The notes beneath the pieces were generated by a model. That model was not told the origin of the DNA. It saw only the letters and a list, made by a program, of their open reading frames with translations, and searched no databases. Source: Prochlorococcus sp. AG-347-K20 (GTDB taxonomy: Bacteria; Cyanobacteriota; Cyanobacteriia; PCC-6307; Cyanobiaceae). Taken from it: a DNA stretch of 64,000 bases. The stretch is from positions 114,013-178,012 of the forward strand of contig QCCH01000003.1 of NCBI GenBank assembly GCA_003281315.1, read 5' to 3'. Shown here in pieces: positions 9,871-19,741 of the stretch. Each line of letters opens with the position of its first letter. Position 1 is the stretch's first letter. The translations under genes and the position numbers were made by a program.

Positions 9871-11424
9871 TTAATTACTTAACTTCCATTGAGACAATAC
9901 CTCAAATTTTTTTAGCTTTGCATTTCGATAGTAATGATTCAATATTTGTTCATAAGAGAATCCTAATTTAGCCATTTCAATTGCTCCTGACTGAGATAAA
10001 CCTACACCATGACCGAAGCCTCCTCCTCTCAAAAGCCATAAATCATCATTTAATTTATTAATAGTAAACAAATTACTAGGTATAAAATTTAATACCCGTC
10101 GAATATCATCTTTAACAAGAACAATAGATTTATTACCCTTGTCCGTTTGTATTTCCAATTTTGTCACTCTGCCACTAGACCCACGTTCAATAGAATTTAA
10201 ATCAAAAACATCTTCATTAATATTTATAAGTTTGTTTTTAATTAACTTTTCTTTAATTTCAATACTAGAAATTTTCTTATTCCATCGAAAAAGAGAATGA
10301 TTACTCCCATAAAACTGTTCTTTATCAAAATCTAAAAAATTATTTAAATAAGATTCATTTGTAATTGGAAGTTTAAAAATTTTATTTAATGATTTAGAAC
10401 CATCAATGATTGAATTGAAATAAGAATAATCTTGAATTTGCCAAGACTCGCCTGCAGTAGCAGATACTCCACCATTAGAACCATGGTAAAAAGCATTTAT
10501 TGGTTGATTTTCATGAGTGAGAATTAAATTTGAAGTTTCGTCTATGGCTTTTTGTACGTTTTTATATGAAATTTCAGAAGGCTTATAAACTTGGCATTGA
10601 GTGCTTATACATAAATGATATTTATCCATATTAAATCTATCAGAATTAAATATGCCCCAAGTTCTTGCAATTACTGCTTGAGCCTTGAGTGCTTCTAAAG
10701 GAGAATTCGGTCCAATTTCATATGGCAAAACACCTGACAAATAGTCATCAAATTCAATTTTTTGAACTAAGGTCCAAGTTCCATATAAATCCTTTATTAA
10801 ATAAAAATTTTTGCCAAAATTAACACCATTTATTTTTATTTTCTCTTCAGAATAAATATAAATAGGACCTTCAAGTTTCATACTACTGTAGTCATTTCTA
10901 AGAACAGGAGTAATTTGAAAATTTTTTATTTTTCTGAAAATCTTATTTTTTAATTCAAACCCTGGCAGATCATCTTGAAATGGAATCCATATTTCCCAAT
11001 TTTTAGGGAAGGCAACAGTCGTCTCGAATCCTTTATCTCTTAGTTTCTCTGATTGTTTTTTTGCCGATTCATAGCTAGCAAAAGGACCAAAAACAATTCT
11101 TTCAATTATTTTTGGATTTTTAACGGGAATATCCGCCCAGGTAATATTTATCTGTTTTGATTTATGTTTAATACCGTTGGACGATATCAAGTTTAAAAAA
11201 CCTTTATTAGTTGTAAATTTTATATTCTTTTTCTCCGAAAAACTATCATTCTCCCCACCTAAATATTGCTTTAAACCAATTAAAAATTTTCCTTTTTTAA
11301 TTTCATTATGGAGTTCAACCTTTAGCAATTCTTCTCCTTTTGAATTTGAAATAAATTTTGTGTTTATTATTAAAATAGAAATACAGCCTAAAAATAAGTT
11401 TAAAAAGGCAAATTTAAGTTTCAT
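9871..11424 (-). CDS. SpoIID/LytB-domain protein with SPOR-like region
   Basis: A 517-residue protein with an N-terminal hydrophobic segment (about 5-22) that acts as signal or anchor, so the body is probably periplasmic. Residues about 112-140 resemble a SPOR peptidoglycan-binding repeat (FGPFASYESA, then KLRDKGFET). The C-terminal half carries SpoIID hallmarks: GVLPYEIGP, the ALKAQAVIARTW block, YHGSNGG, and near the end GGGFGHGVGLSQSGA. In sporulating Firmicutes SpoIID is a lytic transglycosylase acting on denuded glycan; here sporulation does not exist, so a role in cell-wall remodelling or division is an inference. Probable first gene of a two-gene unit with the GT2 gene. Confidence 0.85.
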   Translation of the reverse strand: MKLKFAFLNLFLGCISILIINTKFISNSKGEELLKVELHNEIKKGKFLIGLKQYLGGENDSFSEKKNIKFTTNKGFLNLISSNGIKHKSKQINITWADIPVKNPKIIERIVFGPFASYESAKKQSEKLRDKGFETTVAFPKNWEIWIPFQDDLPGFELKNKIFRKIKNFQITPVLRNDYSSMKLEGPIYIYSEEKIKINGVNFGKNFYLIKDLYGTWTLVQKIEFDDYLSGVLPYEIGPNSPLEALKAQAVIARTWGIFNSDRFNMDKYHLCISTQCQVYKPSEISYKNVQKAIDETSNLILTHENQPINAFYHGSNGGVSATAGESWQIQDYSYFNSIIDGSKSLNKIFKLPITNESYLNNFLDFDKEQFYGSNHSLFRWNKKISSIEIKEKLIKNKLININEDVFDLNSIERGSSGRVTKLEIQTDKGNKSIVLVKDDIRRVLNFIPSNLFTINKLNDDLWLLRGGGFGHGVGLSQSGAIEMAKLGFSYEQILNHYYRNAKLKKFEVLSQWKLSN

Positions 11425-11460
11425 AAATTAGAACTTTCTTTATCAATTAAAAACTTTAAT

Positions 11461-11489
11461 TTGCACCGATGCGTATAAAGGTTTAGATT
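11461..11489 (+). promoter_or_regulatory. Candidate sigma-70-type promoter of rpmI-rplT
   Basis: TTGCAC (11461-11466) and TAGATT (11484-11489) are separated by 17 bases, which would place transcription start around 11496, about 20 bases before the rpmI ATG. The match to consensus is partial (-10 four of six). A second possible -10, TATAAA, lies inside the spacer. The site lies in the 91-base gap between divergent genes. Judged by eye only. Confidence 0.35.
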
Positions 11490-11515
11490 ATCCTAATTAA
11501 ACACATTTGACTTAA

Positions 11516-11713
11516 ATGTCTAAACTAAAAACTCGTAAATCAGCTGCCAAAAGATTTAAAGCTACTGCGACGGGTAAATTCATGAGAAGAAGAGCTTTCC
11601 ATAATCATTTACTTGATCATAAAAGCTCAAAATTAAAAAGACATCTATCAACAAAAGCCGTAGTTGATGAAAGAGATGCTGATAATGTAAGATTAATGAT
11701 TCCATACGCATAA
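11516..11713 (+). CDS. rpmI: 50S ribosomal protein L35
   Basis: Small basic protein of the large ribosomal subunit, 65 residues, normal length. The family pattern is seen in [14 protein letters not shown] at the N-terminus and the basic [14 protein letters not shown] segment. It is followed 28 bases later by rplT. infC, which joins these two in many bacteria, is not in the window, as is usual for this group. Confidence 0.97.
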
Positions 11714-11741
11714 ATCTTTAACCAATTTTTATTAGATATTC

Positions 11742-12089
11742 ATGGCACGGGTAAAAAGAGGCAACATAGCCAGAAAAAGAAGAAACAAAATCTTAAATCT
11801 TGCAAAAGGTTTTAGAGGCGGCAACAAAAATCTTTTCAGAACCGCAAACCAAAGAGTGATGAAAGCTCTTTGTAATGCTTATAGAGATAGAAGAAGAAGA
11901 AAAAGAGATTTTAGAAGACTTTGGATCTCTAGAATTAACGCATCTGCGAGGATAAATGGTACAAACTATAGCAAGTTAATAAATGGGATGAAAAATGCAG
12001 AAATTATCATTAACAGAAAAATGCTTGCTCAATTAGCCTTAAACGATCCTAAGTGTTTTGAAAAAATTGTTTCTTCCGTTAGTAAGTAG
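11742..12089 (+). CDS. rplT: 50S ribosomal protein L20
   Basis: Binds 23S rRNA early in large-subunit assembly; 115 residues, normal length. The basic N-terminal extension ([14 protein letters not shown]) and the arginine run [13 protein letters not shown] near residue 50 are typical. Pairs with rpmI. In enterobacteria and Bacillus L20 autoregulates this operon through an mRNA leader. The leader here is short and I see no obvious structure for that. Confidence 0.97.
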   Translation: MARVKRGNIARKRRNKILNLAKGFRGGNKNLFRTANQRVMKALCNAYRDRRRRKRDFRRLWISRINASARINGTNYSKLINGMKNAEIIINRKMLAQLALNDPKCFEKIVSSVSK

Positions 12090-12125
12090 AAAAAAGAATA
12101 TAATCTAGAAAAGTAATAATAAATA

Positions 12126-12683
12126 ATGGAAATATCTTCCTTTCAATCTTATTTAATCATTCTTTTTGTTGTATTAATAATAATTTCTATTTTTGTATTC
12201 AGACAATTTCTAAAAACAAGAAGTGAAGAATTAAATTTAGTAAAATTCGAGCAGAAAGGTTTAGATTCTCTCAGTCAAGCTACAGAATTATATGAATTTG
12301 GGTCAATTCAGATAAAAAAAAGATTATATTCTGAAGCTACTAAAACTTTTTTAAAAGCAATTGAAAATTATGAAAATGAACCTGATGAAGCCAAAGCGAT
12401 AATAAATAATGCTTTAGGATTTTCTTATGCTGCTCAAAATGAATTTAAGAAAGCAATTAAACACTATAAATCTGCAATAAAATCGCTTCCAGAATATCCT
12501 ATAGCCCTAAATAACCTCGCATCAGCACAACAGCGTTTACTTGAGTACGACTTGGCATATGAAACTTATCAAAAGGTTTTGGTGATAGATCCAAAAAACA
12601 AAACAGCAATTAAAAAAAGTAAGGAGTTAGAAAAAAGAAACAATTATGAACCTTATAAAGGTATTAAAGATAAGGGATTCTAA
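12126..12683 (+). CDS. Membrane-anchored TPR-repeat protein
   Basis: A 185-residue protein of unknown specific role. A single hydrophobic segment (about 9-28) anchors it, followed by at least three tetratricopeptide repeats between about 55 and 165 (for example the unit [19 protein letters not shown], and later [20 protein letters not shown]). TPR units serve as protein-binding scaffolds. It starts 36 bases after rplT and ends two bases before thiG, so it is likely transcribed with one or both. Residues after 165 are Lys-rich. Confidence 0.8.
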   Translation: MEISSFQSYLIILFVVLIIISIFVFRQFLKTRSEELNLVKFEQKGLDSLSQATELYEFGSIQIKKRLYSEATKTFLKAIENYENEPDEAKAIINNALGFSYAAQNEFKKAIKHYKSAIKSLPEYPIALNNLASAQQRLLEYDLAYETYQKVLVIDPKNKTAIKKSKELEKRNNYEPYKGIKDKGF

Positions 12684-12685
12684 AT

Positions 12686-13480
12686 ATGGAAAATTATTCT
12701 TCTTTACTAATTGGTGGAAAACAATTTTCCAGTAGATTAATGGTTGGTACTGGCAAATACAAATCTACTCAAGATATGGTGGAAAGTTTGTCAAATTCTG
12801 AAACGGAAATTATAACAGTCGCTGTGAGAAGAATTAAAAATGATCAGACTGGAGAAAATTTACTCCAAAAGATCAACTGGGAAAAATACTGGATGCTTCC
12901 TAATACAGCTGGTTGTGTTAATTCCGATGAGGCAGTCAGAATAGCAATTTTAGGTAGAGAACTTGCAAAATTATCTGGTCAAGAAGAAAATAATTTTGTG
13001 AAGTTAGAAGTTATTCCTGACAAAAAGTATTTACTACCAGATCCAATAGAAACTCTTAAAGCAGCCGAAATTTTAATAAAAAAGGGGTTCGCTGTACTTC
13101 CTTATATCAATGCAGATCCTATTCTTGCAAAAAGACTAGAAGAAATAGGTTGTGCAACTGTAATGCCATTGGGTTCGCCCATAGGCTCCGGGCAAGGTTT
13201 ATTAAATTTATCAAATATAAGGATAATTATTGAGAATGCAAAAGTGCCAGTAATAATTGACGCAGGAATTGGGGTGCCTAGTGAAGCTTCTCAAGCTATG
13301 GAAATTGGAGCTGATGGTGTCTTAATCAATAGTGCAATAGCACAAGCTGCAAATCCTCCTCTAATGGCTCAAGCGATAAATTATAGTGTGAAAGCTGGCA
13401 GGCAAGCTTTTTTAGCAGGAAGAATTGAAAAACAAGACTTTGCGGTAGCAAGTTCGCCAGAAAAAAATATATCTATCTAA
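12686..13480 (+). CDS. thiG: Thiazole synthase
   Basis: Builds the thiazole phosphate ring of thiamine from deoxyxylulose phosphate, dehydroglycine and ThiS-thiocarboxylate. The protein has 264 residues. The family motifs LMVGTGKY (18-25), LPNTAGC (71-77), the probable Schiff-base Lys106 in VKLEVI and the phosphate-binding stretch ending in DAGIG..SEA are visible. A two-base gap to the TPR gene implies co-transcription. Other thi genes are not adjacent, but a ThiO-like oxidase lies at 57418. No TPP riboswitch is seen upstream. Confidence 0.96.
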   Translation: MENYSSLLIGGKQFSSRLMVGTGKYKSTQDMVESLSNSETEIITVAVRRIKNDQTGENLLQKINWEKYWMLPNTAGCVNSDEAVRIAILGRELAKLSGQEENNFVKLEVIPDKKYLLPDPIETLKAAEILIKKGFAVLPYINADPILAKRLEEIGCATVMPLGSPIGSGQGLLNLSNIRIIIENAKVPVIIDAGIGVPSEASQAMEIGADGVLINSAIAQAANPPLMAQAINYSVKAGRQAFLAGRIEKQDFAVASSPEKNISI

Positions 13481-13651
13481 TTCTCTAAATTGAGAAAAGT
13501 TTAAAAAGAAAGTAAAAAATTATTATTTGATTTGATTTATCTTATTTAAGAAAAAAGATTTGAAACTATTTACAATGTTTTTTCGCAAATTGGAAGCACA
13601 CTGTAGTAATTTAATAAATATATTACGAATCTATTAATTCTGGAGTTCTGA

Positions 13652-14845
13652 GTGAAAGTTATTGTTCTAGGTGGAGATGGTTTTTGCGGTTGGCCTTGTG
13701 CGGTGAATTTAGCAGAGCAAAATCATGATGTAATTATTATCGACAATTTAAGTCGTAGAAAAATTGATATTGATCTAGAGGTAGAATCTTTAACTCCAAT
13801 TGCTTCGATAACAGAACGACTTACTGCATGGGAAGAGATTGGGGGTAAGCCTATGAGATTTATTAATATGGATATCTCAAAACAATATCAAAAATTACTC
13901 AATTTGCTTATTAATGAAAAACCAGATTCCGTGATCCATTTTGCGGAACAAAGAGCAGCGCCTTACTCAATGAAATCGAGTTTTACTAAAAGATATACAG
14001 TAGATAATAATGTTAATGGCACTCACAACCTTCTTGCTGCAATAGTAGAGAGTAATTTAGATATTCATGTTGTTCATTTAGGGACAATGGGAGTCTACGG
14101 ATATGGATCGCATAGAGGTGCAACAATTCCAGAAGGTTATCTAAAAGTTGAAGTTCCACAACCAGATGGAAGCCGCTTTGAAGAAGAAATATTACACCCT
14201 GCAAGTCCAGGTAGTGTTTACCATATGACTAAAACTTTAGATCAATTATTATTTCTTTACTACAACAAAAATGATCTTGTAAGGATTACTGATCTTCATC
14301 AAGGCATTGTTTGGGGAACAAATACAGAAGCAACTTTAAAGGATCCGAGATTGACAAACCGATTTGACTATGACGGAGACTATGGAACTGTTCTAAACAG
14401 ATTTCTTATGCAAGCTGCAATTGGGTATCCATTAAGTGTTCATGGTACAGGAGGGCAAACAAGAGCATTTATACATATAAAAGACTCTGTAAAATGTGTA
14501 CAACTTGCTCTTGAAAATCCTCCAAAACCTGGAGAGAGAGTCAAAATCTTTAATCAAATGACTGAGAGTCATCAAGTTGGAGAACTAGCTAAAAAAGTTG
14601 CCTCTCTAACAGGAGCTGATATCAATTATTTACCAAATCCAAGGAATGAAGCAGTAGAAAATGATCTAATTGTTGATAATAAATGCTTTATAGAATTAGG
14701 TTTAAACCCAACGACTCTTGATAATGGCTTATTAGAAGAAGTTGTTGAAGTTGCTAAAAAATATTCCAACAGATGCGATCTTAAGCGCATACCTTGTGTT
14801 TCATCCTGGACTAAAAAACAAGCTGAGGCTATAAAGACTAATTAA
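13652..14845 (+). CDS. sqdB: UDP-sulfoquinovose synthase
   Basis: Converts UDP-glucose and sulfite to UDP-sulfoquinovose, the head group of the photosynthetic membrane sulfolipid SQDG. A 397-residue short-chain dehydrogenase-type protein starting with GTG at 13652. It has the NAD motif GGDGFCGWP (8-16), the substrate-loop HLGTMGVYG and the catalytic YHMTK (YxxxK). A 171-base A/T-rich gap after thiG suggests its own promoter. sqdX follows 27 bases downstream, completing the two-step pathway. In ocean picocyanobacteria sulfolipid replaces phospholipid under low phosphate (established knowledge). Confidence 0.97.
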   Translation: MKVIVLGGDGFCGWPCAVNLAEQNHDVIIIDNLSRRKIDIDLEVESLTPIASITERLTAWEEIGGKPMRFINMDISKQYQKLLNLLINEKPDSVIHFAEQRAAPYSMKSSFTKRYTVDNNVNGTHNLLAAIVESNLDIHVVHLGTMGVYGYGSHRGATIPEGYLKVEVPQPDGSRFEEEILHPASPGSVYHMTKTLDQLLFLYYNKNDLVRITDLHQGIVWGTNTEATLKDPRLTNRFDYDGDYGTVLNRFLMQAAIGYPLSVHGTGGQTRAFIHIKDSVKCVQLALENPPKPGERVKIFNQMTESHQVGELAKKVASLTGADINYLPNPRNEAVENDLIVDNKCFIELGLNPTTLDNGLLEEVVEVAKKYSNRCDLKRIPCVSSWTKKQAEAIKTN

Positions 14846-14872
14846 AATTTCTGAAATAACTACATTAAGAAA

Positions 14873-16006
14873 GTGAAAATTGCATTGTTTACTGAAACTT
14901 TTTTACCTAAAGTTGACGGCATAGTCACAAGACTGACTAAAACGATTGAATTTTTAATAAAAAATGGTGATGAAGTTATAATTTTTTGTCCAGAGGGGTG
15001 TCCAGAATCATATATGGGAGCAACTGTAGTTGGCGTTGCTGCAATGCCATTACCCTTATACCCAGAGTTAAAGCTTGGTTTACCAGGTCCTGCCGTCTCA
15101 GATAAGTTAGAAAAATTTAACCCAGATTTGATACATGTTGTTAATCCAGCTGTACTTGGCTTAGGCGGCATATGGTTAGCGAAAACTAATAACGTTCCTT
15201 TAATTGCTAGCTACCATACTCATCTTCCGAAATATCTGGAACATTACGGTATGGGTATGTTAGAACCACTTTTGTGGGAATTACTTAAAGCAGCACATAA
15301 TCAAGCCTTGTTAAATTTATGTACTTCCAACGCTATGGTAAATGAGTTAAAAGATAAGGGTATTCAAAGGACTGCTCTATGGCAAAGGGGAGTGGATACT
15401 TACAGCTTCAGACCAGATTTGAGAAGTGAGAAAATGAGAAAAAAATTATTTGGGGAATATAACGACGCTAATTACTTATTGATTTATGTAGGAAGATTAT
15501 CAGCAGAAAAACAAATTGAGAGAATTAAACCAGTCTTAGAAAGTATTCCTAATGCTTGCCTAGCACTTGTAGGTGACGGACCATATAGAAACCAGCTTGA
15601 AAAAATCTTCGAAAATACAAAGACTAATTTCATAGGATACTTATCTGGCGATGAACTTGCTAGCGCCTATGCCTCTGGAGATATATTTTTATTTCCATCT
15701 AGTACAGAAACACTTGGGTTAGTTTTACTAGAAGCAATGGCAGCAGGATGTCCAGTTATCGGAGCCAACAAGGGGGGGATTCCAGATATTATTAGCGATG
15801 GGATTAATGGTTGTTTATATGATCCTGATGAAAAAGATAATGGGGAACAGAGCTTGATTACAGCGACAAAAAAAATTCTAGAGAATGAAGATAAAAGAGA
15901 GATTATGAGGAAAGAGGCACGAAACGAAGCAGAAAAATGGGATTGGAATCAAGCAACTCTACAATTGCAAAATTATTATGCAGATACTTTAAAAGAAATA
16001 GATTAA
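14873..16006 (+). CDS. sqdX: Sulfolipid synthase (SQDG glycosyltransferase)
   Basis: GT4-family transferase that moves sulfoquinovose from UDP-sulfoquinovose to diacylglycerol at the membrane. The protein has 377 residues from a GTG start. The N-terminal half has the acceptor loop EDGIVTRL-like (KVDGIVTRLT), and the C-terminal half has the E-x7-E signature in SSTETLGLVLLEAMAAG followed by the GGIPDII nucleotide-binding turn. It lies directly downstream of sqdB, which makes its substrate and strengthens the assignment over a generic GT4. Confidence 0.95.
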   Translation: MKIALFTETFLPKVDGIVTRLTKTIEFLIKNGDEVIIFCPEGCPESYMGATVVGVAAMPLPLYPELKLGLPGPAVSDKLEKFNPDLIHVVNPAVLGLGGIWLAKTNNVPLIASYHTHLPKYLEHYGMGMLEPLLWELLKAAHNQALLNLCTSNAMVNELKDKGIQRTALWQRGVDTYSFRPDLRSEKMRKKLFGEYNDANYLLIYVGRLSAEKQIERIKPVLESIPNACLALVGDGPYRNQLEKIFENTKTNFIGYLSGDELASAYASGDIFLFPSSTETLGLVLLEAMAAGCPVIGANKGGIPDIISDGINGCLYDPDEKDNGEQSLITATKKILENEDKREIMRKEARNEAEKWDWNQATLQLQNYYADTLKEID

Positions 16007-16018
16007 ATTTATTATAAA

Positions 16019-16267
16019 TTATGCTACGTGTGGAGGCGTAGGACTGTTATACGAACTTAAAGGAAGTATTAGAGTAGCGATATTTTGATTCTTTTCAGGC
16101 CTTTTTTTCTTTGAAAATTTTTTACCAAAAGGTACTCTTATAACATTAGTTCCCTCAATGGAACAAATGTTTGAGTTATCTCCTGAAAAATTATTTACAA
16201 AATTTGGTAAGTCAACATTCTTAGTTGGCAGGTGCTTAACATTACCAGATTTAAAATCTTTGGTCAT
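16019..16267 (-). CDS. Small protein of unknown function
   Basis: An 82-residue open frame from an ATG at 16267. It is not recognised. It is mildly basic with KK/RP-rich stretches (FGKKFSKKKRPEKN) and has no hydrophobic segment, no Cys motif beyond one residue and a Pro-rich end (NSPTPPHVA). It fills the only space between sqdX (12 bases away, convergent) and gcvP, in which the codon use looks like that of neighbours. It could be real; comparison with related strains would decide. Confidence 0.55.
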   Translation of the reverse strand: MTKDFKSGNVKHLPTKNVDLPNFVNNFSGDNSNICSIEGTNVIRVPFGKKFSKKKRPEKNQNIATLILPLSSYNSPTPPHVA

Positions 16268-16396
16268 AGCTTCAAATACCCCAAAAAATTTGATGCTCGA
16301 ATATTGTAATAAAAAAATTTAAAAAAATTCTATAAGAAAATATTAAATTTTTATTCTCACTGATAATAACTAAGGAAATATAAAGACGCTAGTCCT

Positions 16397-19312
16397 TTAA
16401 GCACATTTTTTTTCTTCTAAAGTCTCTCCTTGATTTACATTGCAAGAACAAATTAAATTGCGATCGCCATATGCATTATTGATCCTAGAAACTGAAGACC
16501 AAAACTTAATAGATGTTGGAGTTTTATAAGGAAAAGAAGCTTTTTCTTTTGAATAAGGATAATGCCAATTATCAGCAATTAACTCTTTCAGCGTATGAGG
16601 AGCGTTACTTATTACATTATTATTCTTTAATTCATTATTATTTTCTATTTCGCTGATTTCTTCTCCAATCAATAGCATAGCATCGCAAAATCTATCCAAT
16701 TCAACCAAACTTTCACTTTCAGTAGGCTCTATCATTATGGTCTCTGGAACAGGCCAACTTATAGTTGGGGCATGAAAACTATAATCTATTAATCGTTTAG
16801 CTAAATCATTCACATTCAAACCAGTTTTGGATTTTAATTCTCTAAAATCTAAAATACATTCATGTGCGACAAAATTATTTTTTCCTTTATAAAGAATCTT
16901 GAATTTATGCTTTAAAGAATGCGAAATATAATTTGCAGATAAAATTGCATGCGCAGTTGCTTTCCTTAAACCACTAAGACCAGCCATTTTTATGTACATC
17001 CAACTTATTGGAAGAATACTTGCACTCCCATGCTTGGCAGAAGATACATAATTGGAACTATTAGATAAATTATTATCCATTAAAGAATGAGTAGGAAGAA
17101 ATGGGCTTAAAGTTTCTGATGCAGCAACTGGACCTACTCCTGGACCACCACCTCCATGTGGAATGCAGAATGTTTTATGTAAATTCAAATGACAAACATC
17201 AATACCATAATTCCCCGGTTTACATAATCCAACCTGAGCGTTCAAATTTGCTCCATCTAAATAGACAAATCCTCCAACAGAGTGAATTAAATCACATATC
17301 TTTCTGATTTGTAATTCAAAAACTCCATGAGTAGAGGGATAAGTCAACATAAGAGCCCCTATTTGGTTATCATGTTTTTTGACCTTGTTCGACAAATCAT
17401 AAAAATCAATATTTCCTTCGTCATCACATTCAACAGTTAACACATCAAAACCCGCCATAACTGCACTAGCAGGATTTGTTCCATGAGCACTTTTAGGAAT
17501 TAAACATTTTTTTCTTAACAGCTCACCTTTTGATTCAAAATAAGAATTTATTGCCAATAAACCTGCAAACTCTCCTTGAGAACCTGCATTTGGTTGAAAA
17601 GAAACTGACTTTAAACCAACAATATCACTTATCCATTTTTCTAGGTCAGATATGATTTTTGTATAACCTTTAGTTTGATCTGGTGGGGAAAAAGGATGAA
17701 TTGAAGATAAATTAGCCCAAGAGACTGGATTTAACTCAGCTGCAGAATTTAACTTCATGGTACAACTTCCCAATGGCATCATCCCATCTACCAAAGAAAA
17801 ATCTTTTTCTGCAAGTCGGAATATATATCTCATTAATTCAGTTTCACTTTGGTAATTTGTGAATATATCTTGCTGCATCCATGCACTGGATCTCAAAGCT
17901 AAACTTTCAAGATGAAATACGTTATCAAATTTTATATGTTCTAAATCTTCTTCTTTTTCAATAAGGTTTGCTATGAAAGTTAAAATATCTTTGATTTCTT
18001 TTTCATTACTAAGCTCATCTAAAGAGATCCCAAAGCCAGTTGAATTTTCAATAGTTGAGCCCAACGGCAAAATTCTTAAGTTATAGCCATTTTTTAAAGC
18101 TTCATTATGGATCCTCTGGGAGTGCTCAGAATAAACATCAACACTATCAAATCTAATTCCATCAGGAATGTCAAAACCTAGAGCAGCTAAACTTGATTCT
18201 AAATTTATTCTCAACTCCACTAATCTCTTAGCAATTTGGGTTAATCCAGAGGGTCCATGATAAATAGCATAAAAAGAAGAAATTATGGCTAACAAAGATT
18301 GAGCAGTACAAATATTACTAGTGGCCTTTTCCCTTCTAATATGTTGCTCTCTTGTTTGCAATGCTAGTCTTAAAGACTTTTCTCCATTTTTAGATAGAGT
18401 TTGCCCAACAATTCTTCCGGGTATCAGCCTTTTATATTTTTCGCTACAAGCAAAATATGCTGCATGGGGGCCACCAAAACCCATTGGAACACCAAATCTT
18501 TGCATACTACCCACTGCTACATCAACACCAAAATCAGAAATTGGTTTAATCAAAACTTGTGCCAGTGGATCAATACATGCCGTAACTATAATTTCTGATC
18601 TATGTGCTTGGGATATCAAGAATGTGGGATCATATAATTGTCCATTTTTACCAGGTAATTGCAACAACATTCCAAAAACATCATCATGATTAGGAAGGTT
18701 ACTTTGAGTAAAGCGTTTTAAGGATATTCCCAAAGGTTTTGCTCTGGTTTGTAGAACATTAAAAGTATGATCAAAAACATTTGACTCCACTAAGTAAACT
18801 TTTGAAGATTTATTTTTTCTTGAGGAAAAACTCATGGCCATGGCTTCTGCTGCAGCAGTACCCTCATCCAACAAAGATGCATTGGCGACAGGGAATCCTG
18901 TTAGTTCACAAACAATAGTCTGAAAATTAAATAGAGCTTCTAATCTTCCTTGTGCAATTTCTGCTTGATATGGAGTATAAGACGTATACCACCTTGGATT
19001 TTCAAGAACATGTCTTTGGATTACTTTAGGCATATGATTGTCATAATAGCCAAGGCCTATAAGTGATCTCATTTTAGTATTTTTATTCGCAATCTCTTCT
19101 AATTCTTTTAAAGCCTCAATTTCTGAACAACCTTGGGGCAAGATTTCTGAAGATTTATTTTTAAGCTGAATATCTTCAGGAATAACTTGATTTATAAATT
19201 GATCAATATTATTAAAACCAAGCTTAGAGAGCATTTTCTGCTCATCAGCATCACTCAAGCCAAGGTGTCTATTAATAAATAAATCTGAATTAACTGTGAA
19301 TTTCATGTCCAA
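16397..19312 (-). CDS. gcvP: Glycine dehydrogenase (decarboxylating), P-protein
   Basis: PLP enzyme that decarboxylates glycine and passes the aminomethyl group to lipoyl-GcvH. The single 971-residue polypeptide has both halves of the P-protein fused. N-terminal family motif FINRHLG is near residue 11; the PLP-binding Lys is in LNLHKTFCIPHGGGGPG in the C-terminal half. Last gene of the minus-strand unit 21751-16397, 37 bases after gcvH. The T-protein gene gcvT is separate, at 37185. In a photorespiring cyanobacterium the system handles glycine from the 2-phosphoglycolate pathway and supplies methylene-THF. Confidence 0.97.
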   Translation of the reverse strand: MDMKFTVNSDLFINRHLGLSDADEQKMLSKLGFNNIDQFINQVIPEDIQLKNKSSEILPQGCSEIEALKELEEIANKNTKMRSLIGLGYYDNHMPKVIQRHVLENPRWYTSYTPYQAEIAQGRLEALFNFQTIVCELTGFPVANASLLDEGTAAAEAMAMSFSSRKNKSSKVYLVESNVFDHTFNVLQTRAKPLGISLKRFTQSNLPNHDDVFGMLLQLPGKNGQLYDPTFLISQAHRSEIIVTACIDPLAQVLIKPISDFGVDVAVGSMQRFGVPMGFGGPHAAYFACSEKYKRLIPGRIVGQTLSKNGEKSLRLALQTREQHIRREKATSNICTAQSLLAIISSFYAIYHGPSGLTQIAKRLVELRINLESSLAALGFDIPDGIRFDSVDVYSEHSQRIHNEALKNGYNLRILPLGSTIENSTGFGISLDELSNEKEIKDILTFIANLIEKEEDLEHIKFDNVFHLESLALRSSAWMQQDIFTNYQSETELMRYIFRLAEKDFSLVDGMMPLGSCTMKLNSAAELNPVSWANLSSIHPFSPPDQTKGYTKIISDLEKWISDIVGLKSVSFQPNAGSQGEFAGLLAINSYFESKGELLRKKCLIPKSAHGTNPASAVMAGFDVLTVECDDEGNIDFYDLSNKVKKHDNQIGALMLTYPSTHGVFELQIRKICDLIHSVGGFVYLDGANLNAQVGLCKPGNYGIDVCHLNLHKTFCIPHGGGGPGVGPVAASETLSPFLPTHSLMDNNLSNSSNYVSSAKHGSASILPISWMYIKMAGLSGLRKATAHAILSANYISHSLKHKFKILYKGKNNFVAHECILDFRELKSKTGLNVNDLAKRLIDYSFHAPTISWPVPETIMIEPTESESLVELDRFCDAMLLIGEEISEIENNNELKNNNVISNAPHTLKELIADNWHYPYSKEKASFPYKTPTSIKFWSSVSRINNAYGDRNLICSCNVNQGETLEEKKCA

Positions 19313-19349
19313 TTTTTCTATAACTTAACCTATGCATAAAGATTTTGCT

Positions 19350-19739
19350 TTAATTTGGCATAACCTTTGATTTATATGCATCTGAAGTCATCAAATCAGC
19401 AATTGATGCTTTTGATTCTGGTTTCAAAATGACTAACCAACCGTCTCCAATCGGATCGTTCTGTAAAAGCTCAGGGTTCTCAATAACACTTTCATTTACA
19501 GATACTATTTCCCCTGCAAAAGGCAGATAGACTTCCTCAACAGCCTTAACTGATTCTATTGTTCCAAAAGTCTCGCCTTTCTCTAAAGTCGCACCTTCAT
19601 CAGCTAATTCAACAAAAACAATATCTCCTAATTGATCTATAGCAAATTCACTAACACCAATTTTTAATAATCCATTTTCTTCCAAAACATATTCATGAGT
19701 ATCAGCATAGTTGAGGTTGTCTGGAAACTTGTAAGACAT
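19350..19739 (-). CDS. gcvH: Glycine cleavage system H-protein
   Basis: Lipoyl carrier protein shuttling the aminomethyl group between P, T and L proteins; 129 residues, normal size. The lipoyl-lysine is Lys65 in IESVKAVEE. The gene begins two bases downstream of the PLP-lyase gene and is followed by gcvP, so the three are almost certainly one transcript. Confidence 0.97.
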   Translation of the reverse strand: MSYKFPDNLNYADTHEYVLEENGLLKIGVSEFAIDQLGDIVFVELADEGATLEKGETFGTIESVKAVEEVYLPFAGEIVSVNESVIENPELLQNDPIGDGWLVILKPESKASIADLMTSDAYKSKVMPN

Positions 19740-19741
19740 GA

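Noticed and set aside
13481..13496. TTCTC-TAAATT-GAGAA hairpin after thiG as terminator
   Set aside because: Only five pairs, A/T-rich and with no following T run.
18321..18689. 122-codon open frame on the plus strand inside gcvP
   Set aside because: Lies fully antisense to strongly conserved GcvP sequence; reading reflects codon bias of the other strand.
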